DNA of 64,000 nt from Allobosea sp. BH3 (lineage in GTDB: Bacteria > Pseudomonadota > Alphaproteobacteria > Rhizobiales > Beijerinckiaceae). A program made the translations under genes and the position numbers. A model generated the notes under the pieces. It was not told the origin of the DNA and ran no database searches. It saw nothing but the letters and a program-made list of their open reading frames with translations. Positions within the stretch are counted from its first letter, which is position 1; each line of letters starts with the position of its first letter. Below are positions 8,115 to 17,629 of the stretch, in pieces. Where the stretch lies: the NCBI RefSeq assembly GCF_025499465.1, contig NZ_JAIMCA010000004.1:682001-746000 (forward strand). The letters are read 5' to 3'.

Positions 8115-9767
8115 CTAACCTGCCGCAGCGAATGCATCTCCGACGATCCTGCGCGCATCCTCCTGGATGCGGGCCAGATGAGCTTCGTCCCGGAAGCTTT
8201 CGGCGTAGATCTTGTAGACCTCCTCCGTGCCCGAAGGGCGCGCCGCGAACCAGCCATCCGCTGCCGTCACCTTGACCCCGCCGATGGCCGCGCCGTTGCC
8301 CGGCGCCGCGCTGAGGATGGCAGTGATCGGCTGTCCCGCCAGTTCCTTCGTCTTGATCTGCTCCCCGCTCAGATTCTTCAGCACCGCCTTCTGGCTCGCC
8401 GTCGCGGGCGCATCGACACGGGCGTAGCGCGGATCGCCCAGCTCCGCCGTCAGCTTGGAGTAGAGCACGCCGGGATCGGCCCCCGTCTTGGCGGTGATCT
8501 CGGCGGCGAGCAGGCCGAGGATGATGCCGTCCTTGTCGGTGGTCCAGACCGTGCCATCGTGGCGAAGGAAGGAGGCGCCGGCGCTCTCCTCGCCGGCGAA
8601 GCCGAAGCCGCCCGAAAGCAGCCCGTCGACGAACCATTTGAAGCCGACAGGAACCTCGACGAGCTTGCGCCCAAGCTTCGCCGCGACGCGGTCTATGATC
8701 GCGCTCGACACCGCCGTCTTGCCGATGGCGGCATCGGCCCGCCAGCCCGGCCGATTGGCGAACAGGTAGGCGCTCGCCGCAGCGAGATAGTGGTTCGGGT
8801 TCATCAGCCCGCTCGAGCGCGTAACGATGCCGTGCCTGTCCGCATCCGTGTCGTTGGCGAAAGCGACGTCGAAGGAATCGCGCATGCCGATCAGGCTCGC
8901 CATCGCATAGGGCGAGGAGCAGTCCATCCGGATCTTGCCATCCCAGTCGGCGGTCATGAAGCCGAAGGTCGGATCGACCTCCTTGCTGACGATGGTCGCA
9001 TTCAGCCCGTAGCGATCGATGATCGGCTGATAATAATCGAGCCCGGCGCCGCCGAGCGGATCGATGCCAATCGAGACGCCGGCCGCGGCGATGGCCGCCA
9101 TATCGACCACATTGGCAAGGTCCGAGACATAGCCGCTGATATAGTCGTGCCGGCGCACATCGGCGCTCTTCAGCGCCCGCTCATAGGGAATGCGATCGAT
9201 GCCGGCGAGATTGTCGGCCAGGAAGGCGTTGGCCTGCTTCTCGATCCACCCCGTCGCATCGGTGTCGGCCGGCCCGCCATGCGGCGGGTTGTATTTCAGC
9301 CCGCCATCGGCCGGCGGATTATGCGAGGGCGAGATGACGACGCCATCCGCGAGACCGCTGCTGCGGCCGCGATTATAGGTCAGGATGGCGTGGGAGATCA
9401 CCGGCGTCGGCGTGAAGCCGAGCTTCTCGTCGATCATCGTCACGACGCCGTTGGCAGCGAAGACCTCCAGCACGGATTCGAAAGCGTTGCGCGACAACGC
9501 ATGGGTGTCGATGCCGAGGAAGAGCGGGCCGTCGATACCTTGCGCGCGGCGGTAGAGACAGACCGCCTGGGCGATAGCGAGGATATGCGCCTCGTTGAAG
9601 GATTTCGCGAAGGCCGAGCCGCGATGGCCGGATGTGCCGAAAGCCACCTGCTGAGCGCGCGAGGACGGATCGGGCCGGTCATAATAGGCCTTCGTCAGGG
9701 CCGCGACATCGACGAGCAGGCTGGGCTCGAGCCGCTTTCCGGCGAGGGGAGACACTGTATCGCTCAT
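8115..9767 (-). CDS. pgm: Phosphoglucomutase, alpha-D-glucose phosphate-specific
   Basis: A 550-residue protein, matching the long E. coli Pgm type. [11 protein letters not shown] lies near residues 45-56, the catalytic phosphoserine loop is [13 protein letters not shown] (about 142-154), and the metal-binding loop is NDTDADRHG. The C-terminal sugar-phosphate loop [13 protein letters not shown] is intact. It interconverts glucose-6-phosphate and glucose-1-phosphate, the entry to UDP-glucose and so to the EPS genes downstream. The ATG at 9767 is chosen because upstream sequence in the longer frame is Arg/Ser-rich and unlike Pgm. Confidence 0.96.
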   Translation of the reverse strand: MSDTVSPLAGKRLEPSLLVDVAALTKAYYDRPDPSSRAQQVAFGTSGHRGSAFAKSFNEAHILAIAQAVCLYRRAQGIDGPLFLGIDTHALSRNAFESVLEVFAANGVVTMIDEKLGFTPTPVISHAILTYNRGRSSGLADGVVISPSHNPPADGGLKYNPPHGGPADTDATGWIEKQANAFLADNLAGIDRIPYERALKSADVRRHDYISGYVSDLANVVDMAAIAAAGVSIGIDPLGGAGLDYYQPIIDRYGLNATIVSKEVDPTFGFMTADWDGKIRMDCSSPYAMASLIGMRDSFDVAFANDTDADRHGIVTRSSGLMNPNHYLAAASAYLFANRPGWRADAAIGKTAVSSAIIDRVAAKLGRKLVEVPVGFKWFVDGLLSGGFGFAGEESAGASFLRHDGTVWTTDKDGIILGLLAAEITAKTGADPGVLYSKLTAELGDPRYARVDAPATASQKAVLKNLSGEQIKTKELAGQPITAILSAAPGNGAAIGGVKVTAADGWFAARPSGTEEVYKIYAESFRDEAHLARIQEDARRIVGDAFAAAG

Positions 9768-9879
9768 GGATCGTTCCGCTTGGAAAGGCTCGGGGCCGCC
9801 GCTTATAGACCGGCGCCGAACGGCGCGCAGCCAGAAACCATCCCGCGCGGATGCGTCAGGACTGCGGCAGCGGACGCGA

Positions 9880-10308
9880 TCAGCGGCGGCGCCAGCTCGC
9901 GAACTGGAAGAAGCGGCGTGCAGGCGTATCGCGCATCTGCGCGAGGCCCAGGGCGTGCTGGCCCGCCATGCCCGAATCATCGCCCTGGTCGATATCGTCG
10001 AGCCATCCGGCGAGCATGCCTTGTTGCACCGCCAGTTGCCGCAAACGGGCCTCGGCCTGCTTCATCTGGGCCTCCGCCTCGACGAGCATCTGCTCATCGG
10101 CCGGCTCCCGCTCGTAATAGATGCCGTCCTCGTTGCCGAGCAGAGAAGCCGCGCGCAGCCGCGCTTCTTCGAGCCGACGCGTCAGGCCCTCGCGCTCGCG
10201 CTCGATCCCCGCGAGGGCTTTCGCGATTTCCGCGCGTAGGGGTGCGATCCGCTGGATGTCGGTCTGGAGATCGCGCTCAGGCGACCGGAAACGCTCTGGC
10301 TTCGCCAC
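9880..10308 (-). CDS. Hypothetical coiled-coil protein
   Basis: A 142-residue protein read from a GTG preceded by GAGGAGGG at good spacing. It is highly charged and alpha-helical; residues about 15-110 are rich in Glu, Arg, Leu and Ala in heptad-like order ([32 protein letters not shown]), suggesting a coiled coil. There is no signal peptide. No family is recognised. It lies 112 bp upstream of pgm on the same strand, and the small membrane gene at 10475-10696 precedes it, so the three could be co-transcribed. Confidence 0.6.
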   Translation of the reverse strand: MAKPERFRSPERDLQTDIQRIAPLRAEIAKALAGIEREREGLTRRLEEARLRAASLLGNEDGIYYEREPADEQMLVEAEAQMKQAEARLRQLAVQQGMLAGWLDDIDQGDDSGMAGQHALGLAQMRDTPARRFFQFASWRRR

Positions 10309-10474
10309 CAATGCCCTCCTCGGCCCATGTCGTCGACGAGCATGTCCTCGACGAGCATCTCCTCGACAAGGCCGGACAGACGCCGCGCCGACGCGGCGAC
10401 CAGTCAGAGCACCAGCAAGCGACGTGCCAGACCCCACGAACGAAGCGCGCGGGGCCGCGGCGCAGCCGTCGGAA

Positions 10475-10696
10475 CTACCGTGGCAACAGACGGCTCAGCG
10501 TCTGCATCACGGCACTGCGACCTTCCGCAGCATCCGAACGCCCACGACCATAGACCAGGGCGACAGCGAGACCCCCAACCGCCGCGCTCGCGGCGAGAGG
10601 AGCGCCAAGCAACGCGTATACGATGCCGTAGGGCCAGAGCAGCCAGACCGCCAGCCCACCGCTGGCCAGCGCGGTGAGGAACAGTACCACCGTCAT
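10475..10696 (-). CDS. Small two-segment membrane protein
   Basis: A 73-residue protein starting MTVVLFLTALASGGLAVWLL, preceded by AAGGATC about 6 bases from the ATG. Two hydrophobic stretches (about 2-22 and 26-46) are joined by a short turn and followed by a basic, Arg-rich cytoplasmic tail. A longer start at 10741 exists but lacks a ribosome site. Function is unknown. It is divergent from exoF. Confidence 0.6.
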   Translation of the reverse strand: MTVVLFLTALASGGLAVWLLWPYGIVYALLGAPLAASAAVGGLAVALVYGRGRSDAAEGRSAVMQTLSRLLPR

Positions 10697-10890
10697 TGGA
10701 TCCTTGCTTTCCGCAGCGTGGCCCACCTTGCATGCGATCATAGACTTTGGACCCGGATAGTGGAAGCGCTCTCGCGCACGCGACTAGAAATTCCGAATCT
10801 GCCCCAATCGGATTAATAGCACTTCAACTTCTCCGATAAATTGGCAGCAAAATTGCTTGCTACTTTCTGGAACATGTCCAGGGGGCCCAA

Positions 10891-12213
10891 ATGGTCGGTT
10901 GGATCACGTCCTTCGCTTCTGCCTTCGCTTCGCTGACAGCCGGTTTGATCCTGCTTGGCTCTCTCGCCGGGCCGGCGGCGGCATTCGAGGCCGACTATCA
11001 CGTCGGCCCGCAGGACAAGCTCAGGATCAAGGTCTCCGAATGGCGGCCGGCAACGCGCGAGCTGTTCGAATGGGCCGCGGTGAGCGGCGAGTTCACGATC
11101 AATTCGACCGGCGTGCTCTCGATGCCGGTGGTCGGGACGATCCCGGTCGAGAACCTCACCACCGCACAGATCGGCGAGGCCATCTCGCGTCGCCTGAAGG
11201 AAGCTGCGGGGCTGGTCACGGCGCCGGCGGCCGCCGTGGAAGTCGCGCAGTATCGGCCGATCTATGTGGTCGGCGCCGTAGAGAAGCCGGGCGAGTACGC
11301 CTACCGACCTGGCATGAGCGCGCTGCAGGCCGTCAGCATCGCCGGCGGTTTCTATCGCTCCGAGACCTCGCTCGGCCGCTTCGAACGCGAGACGATCGTC
11401 GCGGAGGGCGAGATCAAGGTGAACGAGACGCAGCTCATTGCCCTGCTGCTGCGGCGCGACAGGATGGTAGCCGAAGCGCGCAAGGCTACGACGATAGCCT
11501 TCTCCGATGATGCCATGCGCTATGGAGAACGCCGTCAGGTGGAGCAGGGGATGGCCGAGGAGCGCGCACTGTTCCTGTCCCGCCAGCAGGCGGTCAAATC
11601 GCAGGTCGACGGCCTGACGCAGGTTAGGGCGCTGCTCGAAGACGAGGTCAAGACACTGAATGCAAAGGGCTTGTCGCTGCAGAAGCAGACGGACCTGGTG
11701 CGTCGTGAGCTCGACAACATCAACAGCCTGATGAGCAAGGGGCTCGCAGTCAGCCCGCGCCAGCTCGCGGTGGAGCAGAACCTTGCACAGATCGAGAGCC
11801 AGACGCTCGACCATGTCCTGGCGATGGCGAGGGCGCGACAGGAAATCGCCCGCACGGACCGCAACATGGCCGATTTGCTGAACCAGCGGGAAACCGAGAT
11901 CAATCGCGACCTGCGCGAGACGCAGACGCAGCTCAAGCAGACCTTCGACCGCATCGGGTCGCTCAAGCTGCTGATCCGCGAGTCGAGCCTGGTCGCGCCG
12001 CGCGCCCAGGCGCAGCAGGCCAGAGACGCCGCCCGGGTCGGCCTTTCGATCCTGCGCCGGCAGGACGGGTCGTTGCGCGAGCAGCCGGCCGAGGAGACCT
12101 CGCCGGTCCTCCCCGGCGACATCGTCAAGATCGAGCGCATGAACCAGCAGGCGCCGTTGACCGACATCTCTCTGGGCGGACGCCAGCCGGCATCTGCCGC
12201 AGCGCAGAATTAA
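10891..12213 (+). CDS. exoF: ExoF-like polysaccharide export protein with long coiled coil
   Basis: A 440-residue exported protein. A signal peptide (about 1-31, ending GPAAAFEA) is followed by a polysaccharide-export (Wza-type) domain (about 34-120, YHVGPQDKLRIKVSEW) and an SLBB ligand domain (about 125-165, YVVGAVEKPGEYAYRPG). A coiled coil of some 190 residues follows (about 215-395), rich in Glu, Gln, Arg and Leu. This matches Sinorhizobium ExoF (about 420 residues), which acts with the ExoP co-polymerase in succinoglycan export. Cys is absent from the signal region, so it is not a lipoprotein. The start has AGGGGGCC upstream and begins the large EPS region. Confidence 0.85.
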   Translation: MVGWITSFASAFASLTAGLILLGSLAGPAAAFEADYHVGPQDKLRIKVSEWRPATRELFEWAAVSGEFTINSTGVLSMPVVGTIPVENLTTAQIGEAISRRLKEAAGLVTAPAAAVEVAQYRPIYVVGAVEKPGEYAYRPGMSALQAVSIAGGFYRSETSLGRFERETIVAEGEIKVNETQLIALLLRRDRMVAEARKATTIAFSDDAMRYGERRQVEQGMAEERALFLSRQQAVKSQVDGLTQVRALLEDEVKTLNAKGLSLQKQTDLVRRELDNINSLMSKGLAVSPRQLAVEQNLAQIESQTLDHVLAMARARQEIARTDRNMADLLNQRETEINRDLRETQTQLKQTFDRIGSLKLLIRESSLVAPRAQAQQARDAARVGLSILRRQDGSLREQPAEETSPVLPGDIVKIERMNQQAPLTDISLGGRQPASAAAQN

Positions 12214-12534
12214 TTGATTGCGACGCCGGATCGGAAAGCGACCAATCCGAGTTCCCAGTGTCTGTTGTGCCGACTGCCGAGACTGATCGTATCGTGCGGC
12301 CGAAAGGGCGTATCGCGATCTGAAGCCGCCGCGTCCGGAGCCCTCGCGGGCGCGAGCGAACAAGAAGTCTGATCGAGGGAAGGGCTACCAGGCCGTTTCG
12401 GCGTCGCCGTCGATCATCCTGACTTCACCGGCATGATGGATGACGGAACGTTACGGGCGCGGATTTCGCTGACCGGGTGGGGCCTTCCCTGCCATCCGGT
12501 CGATCATCGGGCATAGCTGTCGCGGGTTCATGTC
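12214..12534. other. Intergenic region between exoF and the LuxR-type regulator
   Basis: About 320 bases with no supportable gene on either strand. A short GC hairpin (CTCGCG, GG, CGCGAG) lies near 12340 and may help end exoF transcription. The promoter of the regulator is presumably here, but no clear -35/-10 pair is visible. Confidence 0.45.
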
Positions 12535-13206
12535 GTGGGTCTGCTTCTGGATACGACGATCCGGGTCTTCGTAGCCGATCAGCATCCGCTGTTCCTGGCT
12601 GGGCTGCGCGCATGCCTCGAGGCTGCGGGAAACGTCAACGTAATCGGCGATGCCGCCAGCCCGATGGAAGCCGTCCGGCTGATCGTGGAGACCGCGCCCG
12701 ACATCGCGCTGGTCGAACTCGATCTCAACGGCCTCTCGATCGTCGATTACATCGTCCGCGCGGCTCCTTTGGTGCGGATCATCGGCTTCGGCGAAAATGA
12801 CACCGGCGGCTACGCCCGCTCCGTGATTGAACGCGGCGCTCGCGGCTACGTCCTCAAGCGCAGCCCCGGGGCCACCCTGCTCAAGGCCATCACCGCCATC
12901 GCGCGCGGAGGTGTCTATATCGACGGGCTCGATCCGTATCGGGCCGATGCGTTGCGCCTTGCGCTGACGCCCGACTTGCCGGCCAAGAGACGCGGCCCCA
13001 CGACGCTGACAGCGCGTGAGCATGAGGTGCTGCGCCTGATCGCGCTGGGTTTCACTAACCGAGAAATTGCTGAAAAGCTCGGTGTCAACGTCAAATCCGT
13101 AGAGACTTACAAAATGCGCGCGAGCGACAAGCTGCGCATCCAACGGCGGGCCGAAATCGTTCGCTTCGGCATCACGCAGGGCTGGTTCCATGAGATAGCG
13201 ACGTAA
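12535..13206 (+). CDS. LuxR/NarL-type regulator with a degenerate receiver domain
   Basis: A 223-residue protein with a receiver-like domain (about 9-130) and a LuxR helix-turn-helix (about 160-218; LTAREHEVLRLIALGFTNRE then KSVETYKMRASDKL). The normal phospho-accepting Asp in the PDxxLxDL position is Glu61 (PDIALVELDLNG). The usual Asp-Asp pair is Asp15-Gln16, and the Ser/Thr switch position appears to be Gly86. Only Lys108 (GYVLKRSP) is kept. It should therefore not be switched by ordinary phosphorylation. It lies between exoF and exoY, so EPS control is inferred. The GTG start has a poor ribosome site and is uncertain. Confidence 0.88.
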   Translation: MGLLLDTTIRVFVADQHPLFLAGLRACLEAAGNVNVIGDAASPMEAVRLIVETAPDIALVELDLNGLSIVDYIVRAAPLVRIIGFGENDTGGYARSVIERGARGYVLKRSPGATLLKAITAIARGGVYIDGLDPYRADALRLALTPDLPAKRRGPTTLTAREHEVLRLIALGFTNREIAEKLGVNVKSVETYKMRASDKLRIQRRAEIVRFGITQGWFHEIAT

Positions 13207-13275
13207 AGGCAGGCAACAAGCACCCGCGATAAATTATGTCATATATCAGGCAATCGTCGCGGCCATGAAATATAA

Positions 13276-13292
13276 GGCTCAATTTTTGAGCC
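13276..13292. promoter_or_regulatory. Hairpin/palindrome upstream of exoY
   Basis: GGCTCAA, TTT, TTGAGCC is a perfect 7-bp inverted repeat in the AT-rich 278-bp gap between the regulator and exoY. Without a following T run it could be a weak terminator or an operator for the neighbouring regulator. The gap is much richer in A+T than the rest of the window, as expected of a promoter region. Confidence 0.45.
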
Positions 13293-13484
13293 GATCATTG
13301 CTTATTCAAATCATTATAAATTACCCAGAATCCCGTCATGAAAAACCTGACGCAAGATCATTTGAAGGCACGGCGATTATAAACTGGACAAATTTTTTGC
13401 ACTGCACAATATCGACTTGAATGCCCTTAACGTTCCGTTAGGTTATATTTCCACGCGCCTTGGTCTTTCGATTGGGGTAATAAG

Positions 13485-14174
13485 ATGAATAGACCTAGCT
13501 GGACTCAGGTTTTGTCTGTCTCGATTCCTTTGTCGACACAGACGGCTCGGCCAGCCAGCCGAGCTTCTCGACATGTCAAACGCTGGCTCGATCTTGCGCT
13601 TGCGCTCGTGCTGGCTTTTGCGCTGGCGCCTTTGATGCTGTTGCTTGCGGCGCTGGTGCGCGGTTCCGACGGCGGGCCGGCCCTGTTCCGCCAGGACAGG
13701 ATTGGCCGCGGCGGCCGGCTGTTCCGTTGCTGGAAATTCCGCACCATGGCTTGCAACGCCGAGCAGGCATTGGCGGATTATATCGCCGGGAACCCCGAGG
13801 CCGCTCGGGAATGGCGCGAATGCCAGAAACTCACTCACGACCCCCGCGTCACGGCGCTGGGCGCCTTCCTGCGCAAGTCCAGCCTCGACGAGCTGCCGCA
13901 GCTCTACAACATCCTGGTGGGTGAGATGAGCTTCGTCGGTCCCCGCCCGATCGTGGCTGCGGAGGTCGAACGCTACGGCGATGCCTTCCAGCAATGTTTC
14001 TCGGTGCCGCCCGGGCTGACCGGACTCTGGCAGATCAGCGGCCGCAGCGACTGCAGCTATGCCCACCGCGTCGCGCTCGACAGCCGATACGCCAGCGAAT
14101 GGGATCTGCTGCTCGATGCCGAGATCATGCTGAAGACCGTGCCCGCGGTCCTGCTCCAGAAGGGCAGCCGATAG
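13485..14174 (+). CDS. exoY: ExoY-like undecaprenyl-phosphate sugar-1-phosphate transferase
   Basis: A 229-residue bacterial sugar transferase of the short, single-membrane-segment type. A basic stretch precedes a hydrophobic segment (about 33-57). The conserved catalytic core follows: RIGRGGRLFRCWKFRTM (about 74-90), LRKSSLDELPQLYNIL (about 128-143), GEMSFVGPRPIV (about 145-156) and PGLTGLWQISGRS. It should transfer hexose-1-phosphate (galactose in Sinorhizobium) from UDP-sugar to the lipid carrier at the inner membrane, priming repeat-unit assembly. It is the only priming enzyme seen, so all assembly sets here may depend on it. Confidence 0.93.
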   Translation: MNRPSWTQVLSVSIPLSTQTARPASRASRHVKRWLDLALALVLAFALAPLMLLLAALVRGSDGGPALFRQDRIGRGGRLFRCWKFRTMACNAEQALADYIAGNPEAAREWRECQKLTHDPRVTALGAFLRKSSLDELPQLYNILVGEMSFVGPRPIVAAEVERYGDAFQQCFSVPPGLTGLWQISGRSDCSYAHRVALDSRYASEWDLLLDAEIMLKTVPAVLLQKGSR

Positions 14175-14251
14175 AGACCGCGTGTCCGGTGCATCCGGGC
14201 GCGACCACGAAGACGAGACCAGACGCCACAGCACGGAGGCTCGGAACTGCC

Positions 14252-15427
14252 ATGAAGGTCGCCATCGTCCATTACTGGCTGGTCGGCATGCGCGGCGGCG
14301 AGAAGGTCGTCGAGGCGCTCTGCCGCATTTATCCGGACGCCGACATCTTCACTCATGTCTATGCGCCGGAGGCGATCTCGCCCGAGATCCGGCGCCACAA
14401 GGTCATCACCAGCTTCATCAATCGCCTGCCGAGAGCAAGGAAGCTGTACCAGAAATACCTGCCGCTGATGCCGCTGGCGCTCGAGCAGCTCGATCTGCGT
14501 GGCTACGACCTGATCATCAGCAGCGAATCCGGCCCCGCGAAAGGCATCGTGCCGCCGCCGGGCTCGATGCACATCTGCTATTGCCACTCGCCGATGCGCT
14601 ATGTCTGGAACATGTTCCACGAATACCGTGGACGTTCCGGGTTTGTGACGCGCGCGCTGATGCCTTTGCTCGCGCACTACATCCGCAACTGGGATTCGGC
14701 CTCTGCCAACCGCGTCGACCACTACATCGCCAATTCCGAGACGGTCGCAGCGCGGCTCCACCGCTACTACCGCCGCGCCTCCACGGTGATCCACCCGCCG
14801 GTCGACGTCGATGCCTTCGAGGTGCTGCCGAAGGACGAGGTGGAGGATTACTGCCTCATGGCCGGCGAGCTCGTCGGCTACAAGCGCCCCGAACTCGCCG
14901 TCGAAGCCTTCAATCGCAGCGGCCGCAGGCTGGTTGTGGTCGGCGGCGGCGAGATGCTGAACGAGTTGCGCCGTATCGCGAAGCCGAACGTTGCCATCCT
15001 CGGCCCGCAGCCCTTCCAGACGCTGCGTCACCTCTACTCTCGCTGTCAGGCGCTGATCTTCCCGGGCGAAGAGGATTTCGGCATCGTCCCGGTCGAGGCC
15101 ATGGCCAGCGGTCGGCCCGTCGTCGCCTTCCGCCGCGGCGGCGCGACCGAGACCGTGGTCGACGGCGTCACCGGCCTGTTCTTCGACGAGCAGAGCGTCG
15201 AGGCGATCATCGAGGCGGAGGAGCGCGCCCGCAGCATCGACTGGCATCCCACCGAGATCGCGACCTACGCCCGCAACTTTTCGATCGAGGTCTTCGAGAA
15301 GCAGATGGCTCTGCATATCGGCCAGTTGATGAAGCCTCTTCCGGCGGCGATGGCGCGGACGCGTGCGGCGCGCGGCGCAGACGGCTTCGTGCCGGCCAAG
15401 CCCCCCTTGCTCGAACAGGGTGCCTGA
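14252..15427 (+). CDS. GT4-family glycosyltransferase
   Basis: A 391-residue GT-B enzyme. It begins MKVAIVHYWLVGMRGGEKVV, with the acceptor-side glycine loop. The CYCHSPMRYVWNMF signature lies near residue 108. The C-terminal donor domain carries LVGYKRPELAVEAF and EEDFGIVPVEAMASGRPV (about 271-288), the E-x7-E motif of GT4. The start follows GGAGG at good spacing. It adds one sugar to the lipid-linked repeat unit on the cytoplasmic side; the sugar is unknown. It lies 77 bp after exoY in the same operon. Confidence 0.9.
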   Translation: MKVAIVHYWLVGMRGGEKVVEALCRIYPDADIFTHVYAPEAISPEIRRHKVITSFINRLPRARKLYQKYLPLMPLALEQLDLRGYDLIISSESGPAKGIVPPPGSMHICYCHSPMRYVWNMFHEYRGRSGFVTRALMPLLAHYIRNWDSASANRVDHYIANSETVAARLHRYYRRASTVIHPPVDVDAFEVLPKDEVEDYCLMAGELVGYKRPELAVEAFNRSGRRLVVVGGGEMLNELRRIAKPNVAILGPQPFQTLRHLYSRCQALIFPGEEDFGIVPVEAMASGRPVVAFRRGGATETVVDGVTGLFFDEQSVEAIIEAEERARSIDWHPTEIATYARNFSIEVFEKQMALHIGQLMKPLPAAMARTRAARGADGFVPAKPPLLEQGA

Positions 15428-15452
15428 TCCGGACCTCGCAGGAGTTGCGTGA

Positions 15453-16145
15453 ATGCAGACGATCTATGAGACCGAGACCTACGCCGAGCTGAACCCGAGC
15501 TGGCACGAGGAGGACTCGCCCTGGAAAGCGCGGCAGATCGAGCGGATGATCCGCGAGAACGATCTGCGCTTCGACACGCTCTGCGAGGTCGGCTGCGGCA
15601 CCGGCGAGATCCTGCTGAACCTCGCGCATGCCTTTCCCGAGGCCGAGTATGCCGGCTACGAGATCTCGCCTCACGCCTACAAGCGCGCCAAGGCCAAGGA
15701 AACCGGGCAGATATCCTTCCATCTCGCGAATTTCGTCGATGAGGAGGTGCCGTTCTACGATGTCGTCGTCGTCGCCGACGTCATCGAGCACGTCGAGGAC
15801 TACATCTCCTTCCTCAAGAAGCTGAAGCCGCGCGGCCGCTACAAGATCCTGCACGTCCCGCTCGACCTCTCGGTGCAATCGCTCTTCCGGGCCTGGCCGA
15901 TCATGGGCCTGCGCGAGAGCGTCGGCCACCTGCACTACTTCTTCAAGGATTCGGTCCTCGCGATGCTGGAGGACTGCGGCTACAGGATCATCGACCATCG
16001 CTATACGGCGAGCCGCCTCGAGTTGCCCAACCAGGCGCTGAGCAGCCGGCTGATGCGCCTGCCGCGCCGCATGCTCTATGCCGTCAATCCCGATTTCGCC
16101 GTGCGTGTGCTCGGCGGCTATTCCCTCCTGGTCCTGGCGGAGTAG
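15453..16145 (+). CDS. Class I SAM-dependent methyltransferase
   Basis: A 230-residue protein with the Rossmann motif I CEVGCGTGEIL (about 44-54), acidic motif II YEISPHAYKRA, and VVVVADVIEHVEDY (about 106-119), typical of Methyltransf_11/23 enzymes. No signal peptide. It follows the GT4 gene by 25 bp with GGAGTT upstream. In this setting it most likely methylates a sugar or a sugar-linked group of the repeat unit, but the acceptor is not readable. Confidence 0.85.
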   Translation: MQTIYETETYAELNPSWHEEDSPWKARQIERMIRENDLRFDTLCEVGCGTGEILLNLAHAFPEAEYAGYEISPHAYKRAKAKETGQISFHLANFVDEEVPFYDVVVVADVIEHVEDYISFLKKLKPRGRYKILHVPLDLSVQSLFRAWPIMGLRESVGHLHYFFKDSVLAMLEDCGYRIIDHRYTASRLELPNQALSSRLMRLPRRMLYAVNPDFAVRVLGGYSLLVLAE

Positions 16146-16216
16146 CCCTTGGGCAAAGATCGGCGACATGGCGACCCTCGGTATCACCCTCCAGGCGGAG
16201 GGCGGGCAGGCGCGTC

Positions 16217-17629
16217 ATGAGCATCGAGCCGATCGGCATCGCGACCTTCCTGATCGGGTTGTTCTGCCTGGCCCTGGGCAATGGCGCCCTCGTGCCGGCC
16301 GTTGCCATGGCTTCGCTGTTCGGCGCCTCCGCGGCCCTGCTCATCGGCGCGGCGAACATCCAGCCGGGCCATGTCGTGCTCGGCTTTTTGCTGATCTCGG
16401 TGATGAGCCGCGGGCAGGATGCCCGCAACATGATCCGGGCGCTGCGCCCCGGTGAGCCCGGCTTCTGGTTCGCTTGCCTCACGCTTTACGGCGTTGCCAG
16501 CGCCTTTCTGCTGCCACGTGTGCTCGCCGGCTCCACCCAGATCGTGCCGCTCGGCTCCTCGGTCTACGACGAGACGGGCTCGACGATCCCGCTGGTGCCG
16601 GTGTCGAGCAACCTGACCCAGAGCGTCTACCTGACCGCGAACCTCATCGTCTTCGCCGCCGTGGCTGGGATCGCCGCGCGGCGGGAGGGCTTCGTCGCGG
16701 TGCTGGCCGGGCTGATGGCGTACTGCATCGGCAACACGCTCTTCGCCCTGATTGATCTGGCGACTTACGCGACCGGCACGCAGGATCTGCTCGGCTTCAT
16801 GCGCAACGCCCGCTACACGCTCCACACCGACACCGAGATCGCCGGCCTGAAGCGCATCGTAGGCTCCTTCACCGAGGCCTCCGCCTTCGCCCGCTCGACA
16901 CTGGGAGTGATCGGCTTCACCGGCACGCTGTGGCTCTGCGGCTATCGCCCGGCTCTCACTGGCGGCGTTACGGCAGCGTCTCTGGTGCTGCTGGTGCTTT
17001 CCACCTCCTCGACGGGGCTTGCCGGCTCGCCGGTGATCCTGGCTCTGCTCTATGGCACCGCCCTGTTCGGCGGCTCGACGGTCTTCGGCGGCCGCACCCG
17101 CTCCTTTGCGATCGTGCTCGCTCCGCCGCTGCTGCTCGGCGCTGCACTCTTCGTCGTGCTCGATGAGGGAACGAGGACGACGGTGCGCGACTATGTGGAC
17201 ATGCTGCTCCTGCAGAAGGGCAACAGCGATTCAGGCATCGAGCGTAGCTCCTGGAACCGCATCTCGTTCCAGAATTTCCTCGACACCGGCGGGCTCGGCG
17301 TCGGCCTCGGCACGGCGCGTGCGTCCAGTTTCGTAGTAGCCCTGCTCGCCACCGTCGGCATTCCGGGAGCGCTGTTCTACGCGCTGTTCTTCACCAGCGC
17401 CCTCCTGCAGCGGCGCGGTGTGCCCGGCAGTTTTCCGTCCTGCGTGCGCCTAGCTGCGCGCAACGGCTGCTTCGGCCTGATGATCGGCGACCTGCTGGTC
17501 GGGCCCGTCATCGATCAGGGGCTGTTCTTCTGCCTCCTCGCCGCCATCGCCTCCGCCTATCCCGAACGGGACGAGGCACTCCTGCGCCAGCCCCTGCCCC
17601 GCGTCATGCCGTTGGGAGTCAGGGCATGA
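16217..17629 (+). CDS. O-antigen ligase/polymerase-like membrane protein (Wzy candidate 1)
   Basis: A 470-residue protein with about ten to twelve hydrophobic helices and a long periplasmic loop (about 320-365) with Arg/Ser/Asn-rich sequence (SSWNRISFQNFLDTGG) before the conserved GLGVGLGTARASS segment. This layout matches the Wzy_C/ExoQ group. It would polymerise flipped repeat units in the periplasm. It sits between transferases in a tight operon, and its stop overlaps the next start (ATGA). Confidence 0.82.
   Translation: MSIEPIGIATFLIGLFCLALGNGALVPAVAMASLFGASAALLIGAANIQPGHVVLGFLLISVMSRGQDARNMIRALRPGEPGFWFACLTLYGVASAFLLPRVLAGSTQIVPLGSSVYDETGSTIPLVPVSSNLTQSVYLTANLIVFAAVAGIAARREGFVAVLAGLMAYCIGNTLFALIDLATYATGTQDLLGFMRNARYTLHTDTEIAGLKRIVGSFTEASAFARSTLGVIGFTGTLWLCGYRPALTGGVTAASLVLLVLSTSSTGLAGSPVILALLYGTALFGGSTVFGGRTRSFAIVLAPPLLLGAALFVVLDEGTRTTVRDYVDMLLLQKGNSDSGIERSSWNRISFQNFLDTGGLGVGLGTARASSFVVALLATVGIPGALFYALFFTSALLQRRGVPGSFPSCVRLAARNGCFGLMIGDLLVGPVIDQGLFFCLLAAIASAYPERDEALLRQPLPRVMPLGVRA

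Noticed and set aside
8178-10553. A 791-codon open frame antisense to pgm and beyond
   Set aside because: Arg/Ala-rich with no recognisable domain, covering a clear phosphoglucomutase on the other strand; typical GC-rich shadow frame.
10813-12363. A 516-codon frame antisense to exoF
   Set aside because: Shadow of the coiled-coil codons; exoF on the + strand has a signal peptide, export domains and a ribosome site.
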